Shown: positions 8,433-15,703 of the stretch, piece after piece
Layout of the letters: the number at the start of each line of letters is the position of its first letter
Numbering within the stretch: position 1 is the first letter of the stretch
Assembly: GCA_946549475.1 (NCBI GenBank)
Contig: CAMNQO010000001.1
Location: 1-47,188, forward strand
Origin: an uncultured Bacteroidales bacterium
Lineage (GTDB): Bacteria; Bacteroidota; Bacteroidia; Bacteroidales; UBA932
Reading direction: 5' to 3'
DNA length: 47,188 nucleotides
Translations under genes and position numbers: made by a program
Notes under the pieces: generated by a model
Database searches by the model: none
Told to the model about the DNA's origin: nothing
The model's input: the letters and a program-made list of their open reading frames with translations, nothing else

Positions 8433-9506
8433 TTATTTGGCTTTTGAACGGACAAAATCACACCACTCCTTGGGATTTTCGCCGGTTTCCAAGTGGAAAG
8501 CGGTCACGAAAGTCGCCCGGGTCTTGAATCCCGACATCAAGCACAACTGCGTGATTTTGAGATTGTGGTTCTCGCGGAAGAGTTTCTGCGCATGCCGTAC
8601 CCGGTAACGGTTGACAAAGCGCGAGTAATTGACTTGGGCGTAATGCTTGATCGCCCGCCCCAGATAGACTTTGTTGGTAAACAGGGTCCGCGAAACGGCT
8701 CCGATGGTCAGATCCGGATCGAGATAGGGCTTTTCCGTTTCAAAATACCGGCACAGTCTTTGGTAAATGCCCTGTCCGCTGCTGTCCCGCTCCATCCCCA
8801 GCAGGATTTCCGTCCCGAAATTCTTGAGCAGGGCCTTGCGCAGAAGATCAAGCGGAACGGGACGGAAAAACTGCCCGGGCCGCAGGCAGCACAACCAGGC
8901 GACGAAAGCCACATACAGCACATCCATCAGCAGCAGGATCCGTCCGGTCACCGACCAGCCCAGATACCAGCCCAACAAGGACAAAGCATACAATGAGACG
9001 GCGACCAGTTTGAAACCCTGCGTCTCGGCCATCACCGACACCTGTGCCAGGCGGACATCCGAGATCCGGTGCCGGAGAAACCAGGCGGTGAAGCCATATT
9101 CGACGGCGGAGGCCAGCAGGATAAAAGCAAACGCAAGGCAGACCTGCACATCGGGACGCGGGCTCAAATGCGCCACCGGGAAAAGCGCCATCCCCATCAG
9201 ACACAGCACGGACACCGGAGGAGAATGGTGGACATAATCCGGCCGCAACACGAGCAGCATCATGGAAATCAGCAGCAATGCCGTCATGAAAGCCGGACGG
9301 GAATAACTCGCCAGGAATAAAAACAAAGACTGGAGGACGGCGGAGAACATCACCACCGATTTCAAAAGCGGAAATCCGAAACAAGAAACCAAAGAGCCAT
9401 CCGACTTGATGACCAGGCGCAGCAGAATGACAAGTATGAGGGCGGCAAACAACAAGCACAGCGAACGCTCCGTCATAAAAACAAACAATAATCCTTCCCT
9501 TTCCAT
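8433..9506 (-). CDS. Membrane-embedded AraC-type transcriptional regulator
   Basis: A 357-residue protein combining a multi-pass membrane region with a DNA-binding tail. Residues ~12-210 contain about six or seven hydrophobic segments with no recognisable sensor domain. Residues ~255-355 form an AraC/XylS helix-turn-helix pair: DLTIGAVSRTLFTNKVYLGR is the first HTH, and ITQLCLMSGFKTRATFVTAF followed by ETGENPKEW is the second HTH with the family's closing motif. Such membrane-bound AraC proteins occur in Bacteroidota; the ligand is usually unknown. Two starts are possible, the ATG at 9504-9506 and an internal ATG ten codons later; the first fits the promoter position. Targets are not visible; its neighbours ettA and leuS are housekeeping genes. 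Confidence 0.87.
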   Translation of the reverse strand: MEREGLLFVFMTERSLCLLFAALILVILLRLVIKSDGSLVSCFGFPLLKSVVMFSAVLQSLFLFLASYSRPAFMTALLLISMMLLVLRPDYVHHSPPVSVLCLMGMALFPVAHLSPRPDVQVCLAFAFILLASAVEYGFTAWFLRHRISDVRLAQVSVMAETQGFKLVAVSLYALSLLGWYLGWSVTGRILLLMDVLYVAFVAWLCCLRPGQFFRPVPLDLLRKALLKNFGTEILLGMERDSSGQGIYQRLCRYFETEKPYLDPDLTIGAVSRTLFTNKVYLGRAIKHYAQVNYSRFVNRYRVRHAQKLFRENHNLKITQLCLMSGFKTRATFVTAFHLETGENPKEWCDFVRSKAK

Positions 9507-9520
9507 AGGCCGTTTTTATA

Positions 9521-9528
9521 CAAAATTA
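9521..9528 (-). promoter_or_regulatory. Putative -7 box for the AraC-type gene, in a 160-base AT-rich gap
   Basis: The minus strand reads TAATTTTG (TAnnTTTG match) 15 bases before the ATG. The rest of the gap 9507-9666 holds long T-runs on the plus strand (A-runs on the gene's strand, 9588-9620) that could act as an upstream A-tract, and an imperfect stem at 9643-9661. No other gene or RNA is seen there. Confidence 0.5.
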
Positions 9529-9666
9529 GAAAGGAAAAGGGTCGCTTGAAAGATTTTGGCGACCCCTTTGGAAAAGAATTTGTTTTTCTTGACCTTTTTT
9601 CTTTTTTTTTACATTTTTTCCGATTTTGTTGTGAATTTGCAACTTTTCGGAGCCGGAAAAGAACGG

Positions 9667-12429
9667 TCAACGGACGACGACATTGACGATTTTTCCGGGA
9701 ACGACAATCACTTTTACAATCTGACCGTCACCCACATACCGGGCCGTCTGGTCCAGTGAACGCACATGCTCCTCCACGGCGGCGGGAGCAAGCGACTTGG
9801 ACAGTTCGACGGTAAAACGCGTCTTGCCGTTGAAAGAGACGGCATAGGTGCAGTTGTCTTCGCGGGTGTACTCTTCCCGGTATTCGGGGAAAGCGGCATA
9901 ACTGACGCTTTCTTCATGGCCCAGCGCATGATACAGTTCTTCGGCAATGTGCGGGGCGAAGGGAGAGAGCACGATGACCAGCGGTTCGAGGATGGCGCGG
10001 CTGTGGCAGTCGCCCAACTCATTCACCGCAATCATAAAGGCGCTCACCGTGGTGTTGTAGGAAAAGTTCTCGATATCCTCGCGGGCTTTTCCGATGAGTT
10101 TGTGGAGGCTCTTGAGTTGTGCGGGCGTGGGCTGTTCGTCCGTGACGACAAAGGCATCCCGGTCGTAGAACATGCGCCAGACCTTCTTGAGGAAACGGGA
10201 GATGCCGTCGATGCCTTTGGTGTCCCAGGGCTTGCTCTGCTCCAGCGGACCGAGGAACATCTCATACAGGCGGAGGGTGTCGGCGCCGTAGGTGTCGCAA
10301 ATCATATCGGGATTGACGACATTGTACATGGATTTGCTCATCTTCTCGACGGCCCAGCCGCAGACATACTCTCCGTCTTCGAGGATAAACTCGGCATCGG
10401 CAAAGTCCGGACGCCAGGCCTTGAAGGCTTCGAGGTCCAGTTTGTCGTTGTGAACGATATTGACATCCACATGCAGTTCGGTCGTATCGTACCGGTCCTT
10501 CAGGCCGAGGGAGACGAAGGTGTTGGTGCCTTTGATGCGATAGACGAAATTGCTCCGTCCCTGGATCATTCCCTGGTTGATCAGTTTCTTGAAGGGCTCC
10601 TTTTCGCAGACATAACCCAGGTCATAGAGGAATTTGTTCCAGAAACGGGAATAAATCAGGTGACCGGTCGCGTGCTCCGTCCCGCCGATGTACAGGTCCA
10701 CATTGCGCCAGTATTCATCCGCCTCGCGGCTGACGAGCGCACTGTCGTTGTGCGGATCCATATAACGCAGGTAGTAGGCGCTGGAACCGGCAAAGCCGGG
10801 CATCGTATTTTTCTCGATGGGCCAGCCGTCCACCTCCCAGCCTTGTGCGCGGGCCAAAGGCGGCTCTCCTGCCTCCGTCGGTTTGTAGTTGTTGCCGATG
10901 GAGGGCAGTTCCAGAGGCAAGGAGGACTCATCCATCGGGGTCGCGATGCCCTCCTTGAAATAAATCGGGAAGGGCTCTCCCCAATAACGCTGGCGGGAGA
11001 AAATCGCGTCACGCAGGCGATAATTGACTTTGCGCTTGCCGATGCCGTGCGCCTCGACATAGTCGATGGCCGCCGGAATCGCCTCTTTGACCGTCAGCCC
11101 GTTGAGGAAGCCGCTGTTGCACATGACGCCTTCTTTGGCGTCGAAACTCTGCTCACTTACATCGCAGCCTTCGATGAGGGGGATGACGGGCAGGTTGAAA
11201 TGTTTGGCAAAGGCGTAGTCGCGGCTGTCGTGCGCCGGCACCGCCATGATGGCCCCCGTCCCATAGCCGGAAAGGACATATTCGGAAATCCACACGGGGA
11301 CCCTCGCACCGGTCAGCGGATTGATGGCATAAGAGCCGGAAAAGACACCGGTCACCTTGTGCGTCTGCGAGATGCGCTCCCGCTCCGTCTTTTTCTTGAC
11401 CTCGGCGAGATAGTCCGCAACGGCGGCCGCCTGCTCCGGCGTCGTGAGTTTGTCCACCCATTCGCTCTCCGGGGCCAGGACCATGAAGGTCACGCCGAAC
11501 ACCGTGTCCGCACGGGTGGTAAAGATGGTCATGTCATACTGTTTGTCGCCGTTGACGGCCTTGAAGACCATTTCGGCACCCTGGCTGCGGCCGATCCAGT
11601 TGCGCTGCATGTCCTTGAGCGAATCCGTCCAGTCGAGATCCGCGAGATCGTCGAGCAGGCGGCCCGCATAGGCGGACACACGCAACTGCCATTGGGTCAT
11701 TTTCTTCTGTTCCACCGGATAGCCGCCCCGCTCGGAAACCCCCTCCTTCACCTCGTCGTTGGCCAGCACCGTGCCGAGGGCGGGACACCAGTTGACCGTG
11801 GTCTCTCCCTGGTAGGCAATCCGGTAATTCATCAGGACTTCGGATTTTTTCTTCTCGTCGAAGGCGAGCCACTCGGAAGCGCTGAAATCCAACTCCTGCG
11901 TACAGGCGGCATCGGCGCCCCGGCTCCCCTCCCGGGCAAACAGGGCTTCCAGTTCGGCGATGGGCCGGGCCTTGCCGAGGCTGTTGTCATACCAGGAAGC
12001 AAACATTTTCAGGAACGCCCACTGGGTCCACTTGTAATAGGAGGGGTCACAGGTGCGGACTTCACGGGACCAGTCGAAACTGAAGCCGATCCGGTCCATC
12101 TGGCTCCGATAGCGGTTGATATTGTTTTCCGTCGTCACGGCCGGATGCTGCCCGGTCTGGATGGCATATTGCTCGGCGGGCAGGCCGAAGGCATCATAGC
12201 CCATCGGGTGCAGGACATTGTAGCCGCACAGGCGTTTGTAGCGAGCAAAGATGTCACTGGCGATATAGCCGAGGGGATGTCCGACATGCAGGCCCGCTCC
12301 CGAGGGGTAAGGGAACATGTCAAGGACATAATATTTCGGTTTGGAAGAATTGTTCTCCGCCCGGAAGGTGTGGTTGAGACTCCACCAATCCTGCCACTTC
12401 TTTTCAATCTCTCTGAAATTGTACTCCAT
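9667..12429 (-). CDS. leuS: Leucyl-tRNA synthetase
   Basis: Class I aminoacyl-tRNA synthetase that charges tRNA-Leu. Its 920 residues include the ATP-binding HIGH motif as HVGHPLGY (from residue 48, after FPYPSGAGL), a large CP1 editing domain with TTRADTVFGVTFMVLAPE and YGTGAIMAVPAHDSRDYAFA, and the KMSKS loop as EKMSKSMYNVVNPD near residue 697. Anticodon-binding and C-terminal domains follow. It is longer than the ~860-residue E. coli enzyme, in part because of a segment near residues 155-190 (containing ELEALFAREGSRG) that I associate with Bacteroidota LeuRS. The ATG at 12427-12429 is 10 bases after the stop of the M28-like gene, making leuS the last gene of the gyrA operon. Confidence 0.97.
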   Translation of the reverse strand: MEYNFREIEKKWQDWWSLNHTFRAENNSSKPKYYVLDMFPYPSGAGLHVGHPLGYIASDIFARYKRLCGYNVLHPMGYDAFGLPAEQYAIQTGQHPAVTTENNINRYRSQMDRIGFSFDWSREVRTCDPSYYKWTQWAFLKMFASWYDNSLGKARPIAELEALFAREGSRGADAACTQELDFSASEWLAFDEKKKSEVLMNYRIAYQGETTVNWCPALGTVLANDEVKEGVSERGGYPVEQKKMTQWQLRVSAYAGRLLDDLADLDWTDSLKDMQRNWIGRSQGAEMVFKAVNGDKQYDMTIFTTRADTVFGVTFMVLAPESEWVDKLTTPEQAAAVADYLAEVKKKTERERISQTHKVTGVFSGSYAINPLTGARVPVWISEYVLSGYGTGAIMAVPAHDSRDYAFAKHFNLPVIPLIEGCDVSEQSFDAKEGVMCNSGFLNGLTVKEAIPAAIDYVEAHGIGKRKVNYRLRDAIFSRQRYWGEPFPIYFKEGIATPMDESSLPLELPSIGNNYKPTEAGEPPLARAQGWEVDGWPIEKNTMPGFAGSSAYYLRYMDPHNDSALVSREADEYWRNVDLYIGGTEHATGHLIYSRFWNKFLYDLGYVCEKEPFKKLINQGMIQGRSNFVYRIKGTNTFVSLGLKDRYDTTELHVDVNIVHNDKLDLEAFKAWRPDFADAEFILEDGEYVCGWAVEKMSKSMYNVVNPDMICDTYGADTLRLYEMFLGPLEQSKPWDTKGIDGISRFLKKVWRMFYDRDAFVVTDEQPTPAQLKSLHKLIGKAREDIENFSYNTTVSAFMIAVNELGDCHSRAILEPLVIVLSPFAPHIAEELYHALGHEESVSYAAFPEYREEYTREDNCTYAVSFNGKTRFTVELSKSLAPAAVEEHVRSLDQTARYVGDGQIVKVIVVPGKIVNVVVR

Positions 12430-12439
12430 ATCTCTGTTG

Positions 12440-13759
12440 TTATTTTCTTTTCAGTTTGAACTCGATGGGTATCGTCAATGTCGAGCGGACCTTCTTGCCG
12501 TGCATGCGTGCCGGCCGCCATTTGGGCGAGATGCTGACCACATTCACGGCCGCCTCGTCCAGACGCGAATCGACGGAGCGCACCACGCGCACTTGGCTGA
12601 CGCTGCCGTCCTTTTCAATGATGAAGTTGACCTGCACCATCCCCTGAACGCCCTCCGCAATGGCGCTTTCGGGATATTTCACATAACGGTAAACCCATTC
12701 CTGCATAAAACGGTCGATCTTGGGAGAGCCCAGAAATGCCGGGGGGACATCGCAATCATAATAGCCGTAAACGATGTCTTCCTCCTCCCGGGGCGTCTCC
12801 CGGGGCTCGAGAAAATCGATTTTCCCGGCATTGGAAGCCTGGTCGCGCACGAAATTGTAAAGATATTCCGACTGGAGTTCCATGTAGTCCCAGTCCAACT
12901 CTTGCGGTATATCCCGGGGGGTGTTGTGGCTGGAATACTGCCCGGTGGTAAAGAGCACCGCCGGTATCTCCTTGGCATAGAAGGCCCGGTGATCGGAGGG
13001 ATATGGCTCCTGCGAGGTCAGCACGGGCTTGACGGGCTGCAAGTCACGGGAAGTCGCCTCGACGGCCCGGTTCAGGTCGGCATTGGAGGCGGTATAGGCA
13101 TAAAAACCTTGGCTGCCGTAACCCAAAATGTCGAGGTTGATCATGAAATCGATGTCCTTGACATAGTCGAAACTGCGGTTCAGGAAATACCAGGCGCCCG
13201 CAAAAGAGTCACAGCCGGCTCCGAAGGCAATGAAAAGGATGCTCTTCTTGAACGCGCCCCCCGTCGCGGCAATATGGCGGGAGAGCGCCAGCAGGGTGGC
13301 CAGACCGGAGGCGTTGGCGTTCGCTCCGGGATAAATCACCTCCTCCTGCTCGCCGTCCCGCATCATCTGATAGGCTCCCAGATGGTCAATATGGGCTCCG
13401 ATGACGATGAAACGGTTGCGCAACTGGGGGTCGGACCCGCCCAGAATACCGATGACATTGCGGGAAACCAAGGTGTCCTTTCCGCCTTGAATGCCGAAGA
13501 CATCCCCTTCCGGACCGGTCAGCATCTCCAGACCGGCTTTCTCCATTTCCCGGTAGATCCAGGCGGCCACATCTTTCTCGCCGGGAGAGCCGGCCTTGCG
13601 TCCCCGGTGGACGGGGGAACAGATATACGACACATCCGCTTTCAGCGCGGCGACGCCTTCGGAGTCGTAGAACTCTTCGTAAGAGGCCCCGTCCCGATAC
13701 TGCGCCTGCAGAAGAGGGGCCGCCAGCAGAAGACACAGCAGGGAAAGCGTTATTCTCAT
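12440..13759 (-). CDS. Exported M28-peptidase-like protein fused to a TonB C-terminal domain; probable pseudopeptidase
   Basis: A 439-residue protein with a Sec signal peptide (cleavage probably after LLQAQ, residue ~20), an M28 zinc-peptidase fold (~35-320) and a TonB C-terminal domain (~349-437; VKYPESAIAEGVQGMVQVNF and SPKWRPARM). The M28 landmarks are recognisable but damaged. His123 in GAHIDHLG, Asp210 in NLDILGY and His278 in SSHNTPRD remain. The bridging Asp expected in GANDNASG is Ala148 (GANANASG), and the catalytic Glu-Glu pair expected after AFGA is Gly182-Cys183 (AFGAGCDSFAG). It is therefore unlikely to bind two zinc ions or cleave peptides, and may be a binding or scaffold protein in the envelope. 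Its ATG overlaps the SPOR gene stop by 4 bases (ATGA), implying coupled translation. Confidence 0.85.
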   Translation of the reverse strand: MRITLSLLCLLLAAPLLQAQYRDGASYEEFYDSEGVAALKADVSYICSPVHRGRKAGSPGEKDVAAWIYREMEKAGLEMLTGPEGDVFGIQGGKDTLVSRNVIGILGGSDPQLRNRFIVIGAHIDHLGAYQMMRDGEQEEVIYPGANANASGLATLLALSRHIAATGGAFKKSILFIAFGAGCDSFAGAWYFLNRSFDYVKDIDFMINLDILGYGSQGFYAYTASNADLNRAVEATSRDLQPVKPVLTSQEPYPSDHRAFYAKEIPAVLFTTGQYSSHNTPRDIPQELDWDYMELQSEYLYNFVRDQASNAGKIDFLEPRETPREEEDIVYGYYDCDVPPAFLGSPKIDRFMQEWVYRYVKYPESAIAEGVQGMVQVNFIIEKDGSVSQVRVVRSVDSRLDEAAVNVVSISPKWRPARMHGKKVRSTLTIPIEFKLKRK

Positions 13760-14343
13760 GGCCGTTCGTTGATTAAGAACCAGGCATCGGGAGGCAGATC
13801 GGCTTTGCGGGCGTCCAGAAATGCGAGGGCTTCGTCCGCCCGGTCCGTCGCATAGACCGCCGTGAGGCTGTATCCGTTCCCGAGGGTCAGTACCTGCGCC
13901 TGCGGGAAAGTCCCGGCCTGGAGCCGGGCACAGAAACGGACGGCATTGTCCGGGTCTTTGAAGGTGCCGGCAATCAGGTAAATCAGTTCCCGGACCTGGG
14001 GACTACCTTTATAACGGGAAACGCTCCGGACCAATGTCGCAGCGGCACCCTCCCGCAGCGCCTGCACCTGCGCGGCCCCGCCGAGGGGCGGGGTCGCAGC
14101 GGACGCTTCCGCGTCCGCAGAAGCCGCCGGCGTTGCCGCAGCCTCCGCAGGTGCAGGCGCCGCCGGACGCTTGTGCCTGAGCCGCCGGACCAGTTCGAGA
14201 CTGTCCCGCCGGTGTTCAAGCACGGTAAGTTCGGCACGGGTCGGCCGTCCGGCCGCCTTGCGCAAAAAGTCACAGGACCCCAGCACCGACGCACACACAA
14301 AGACAATGCAGACCGGTAAGAGCCGGCCTGCAATCCTTTTCAA
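13756..14343 (-). CDS. SPOR-domain lipoprotein
   Basis: Predicted lipoprotein with a C-terminal SPOR fold, a module that binds denuded peptidoglycan glycans, often at division sites. The frame is open to 14412, but that start would overlap the upstream TPR gene by 53 bases. The TTG at 14341-14343, 16 bases after the TPR stop, gives a clean lipoprotein signal (MKRIAGRLLPVCIVFVCASV followed by LGSC), so it is chosen; 195 residues. A basic region and an Ala/Pro-rich linker (~70-105) precede the SPOR domain (~115-193: IYLIAGTFKDPDNAVRFCAR and NGYSLTAVYATDRADEA). It is translationally coupled to the M28-like gene. The domain call rests on pattern only; a divergent SPOR-like domain is possible. Confidence 0.75.
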   Translation of the reverse strand: MKRIAGRLLPVCIVFVCASVLGSCDFLRKAAGRPTRAELTVLEHRRDSLELVRRLRHKRPAAPAPAEAAATPAASADAEASAATPPLGGAAQVQALREGAAATLVRSVSRYKGSPQVRELIYLIAGTFKDPDNAVRFCARLQAGTFPQAQVLTLGNGYSLTAVYATDRADEALAFLDARKADLPPDAWFLINERP

Positions 14344-14359
14344 GAAAAAGAAACGGGAA

Positions 14360-15679
14360 CTATTGGGCGGAACCTTTGAGGAAATTGTCATATTTCTTGT
14401 ACCCGTCCACATAAGACGCCCCCTTGTCCTGGAAGCGGTAGTAGATGTTTTTCAAGTATTCGGCGATACCCTGCTGGAGTTTGGGATTGTTCGCGGCCAG
14501 ATCGAAGGCTTTCTCGAAAGGCTCGATGGCCTTGGGCATCGTCTCTTCGTAGAGCGCCAGGAACTTGCGGTAATCCGCATCCGCAATGGCTTCGTTGGCC
14601 TGCGTCGCATACTCGATGGCCCGCTCATAGTACAGCAGCCCCTCTCCGACATGGCCATAGGGGAACTGGGCATCGACTTCCGTCGCCTTGCGATAGCAGG
14701 CGATGGCGGCGTCATCCTCCTTGAGTTCCTTGTGGATATCACCTTCCGTCGAATACAGGGACGCATTCGTCGGATCGTTGACTTTGGCTTTGTCGAGCAA
14801 GACGAAAATCTCTTTCGGATCTTCGCCGCTGTTGCGGTAGGCATTGATCAGACCGATGATAATCGCCTGGCTGGAGGGGAATTTTTCAAATCCCTGTTTC
14901 AGATAAGCCAGTTGGCCGGCACTGTCGTTTTTGCGGGCGGCAATCTCGGAAAGGGCGGCGAAGACCTTGCCGTCTTCGTCATAGAAATTGTTGTCCAGAC
15001 ATTTCTGATAACAGGCCTCGGCCTTGTCCAACTCGCCCGTCTGCGAATAGAGCAGACCGGCATTGCCCAGGTTGGCTCCCTCGAAGACCACCGGCTCGCC
15101 GAAAGCGGAAGCGTCGCCGGCTTTTTCAAACAAACGGGCGGCTTCGGCTTTGTTGCCCAGCGCATACTGATTGTAAGCCTGGACGGCACAATAATCGACA
15201 ATCTGCTTGACACCTGCGGCGATGTCCTTGGTTTTTTTGCCGCCTTCGTCCAGGGAACGGGCTTTCGCGAAAGCATCGAGGGCTTTGCCGAGCGGATCTT
15301 CAACGGCCGACTTCGTCGGAACGATCATCGCAAGGATGTTGCTGCGGTAGTAGTAGTCGAAACATGCATAGGAGTCTTTCTGGTAAGCGGTCCCTTCGAT
15401 GTCAACCATCTGGGAAGAGAGGGGCTTGACCTCTCCCATCACCAGGGCGACTTGCTCCATCGGGGTGTTGAGCAGGCCATTGCCCAATGTGGCCTCATAG
15501 GCCTTGAGATATTCTTTGCCCAACTTGAGCCAAGTGTCAGGCTTGGCGGCCTTTTTGGGGTTTTCCGCGTTGGCGACCGCCTTTTCGACATTTTTGGCCA
15601 ATTTGGCGAGATCTTGAGCCATCATGGGCGTCTGCAGCATCATCAGAGCGGCGGACAATAAGATCAAAGTTTTTTTCAT
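14360..15679 (-). CDS. Exported tetratricopeptide-repeat protein
   Basis: A 439-residue protein with a Sec signal peptide (MKKTLILLSAALMMLQTPMM, cleavage near AQ, residue ~22). Most of the rest is helical repeats: TPR-like units are clear at ~175-205 (YNQYALGNKAEAARLFEKAG), ~210-240 (NAGLLYSQTGELDKAEACYQ), ~250-280 and ~310-345 (GDIHKELKEDDAAIACYRKA). It is presumably a periplasmic protein-binding scaffold. It follows gyrA by 24 bases, and I remember a TPR protein beside gyrA in other Bacteroidales, which suggests a conserved gene pair. Together with the downstream SPOR and M28/TonB genes it makes an envelope block between gyrA and leuS. The specific function is unknown. Confidence 0.85.
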   Translation of the reverse strand: MKKTLILLSAALMMLQTPMMAQDLAKLAKNVEKAVANAENPKKAAKPDTWLKLGKEYLKAYEATLGNGLLNTPMEQVALVMGEVKPLSSQMVDIEGTAYQKDSYACFDYYYRSNILAMIVPTKSAVEDPLGKALDAFAKARSLDEGGKKTKDIAAGVKQIVDYCAVQAYNQYALGNKAEAARLFEKAGDASAFGEPVVFEGANLGNAGLLYSQTGELDKAEACYQKCLDNNFYDEDGKVFAALSEIAARKNDSAGQLAYLKQGFEKFPSSQAIIIGLINAYRNSGEDPKEIFVLLDKAKVNDPTNASLYSTEGDIHKELKEDDAAIACYRKATEVDAQFPYGHVGEGLLYYERAIEYATQANEAIADADYRKFLALYEETMPKAIEPFEKAFDLAANNPKLQQGIAEYLKNIYYRFQDKGASYVDGYKKYDNFLKGSAQ

Positions 15680-15703
15680 TGTGGTTGTTATTAAAAATAG
15701 GAT

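Noticed and set aside
9643..9661. Stem CTTTTCGG/CCGGAAAAG as a terminator of leuS
   Set aside because: Imperfect stem with no T-tract on the leuS strand after it.
9507..9666. A possible tRNA or small RNA in the 160-base gap
   Set aside because: Mostly homopolymer T/A runs; no cloverleaf or stable long stem.
9766..12459. An 897-codon open frame on the plus strand across leuS
   Set aside because: It is antisense to a certain gene, has no recognisable domains, and such frames are expected opposite GC-rich genes with strong third-position bias.
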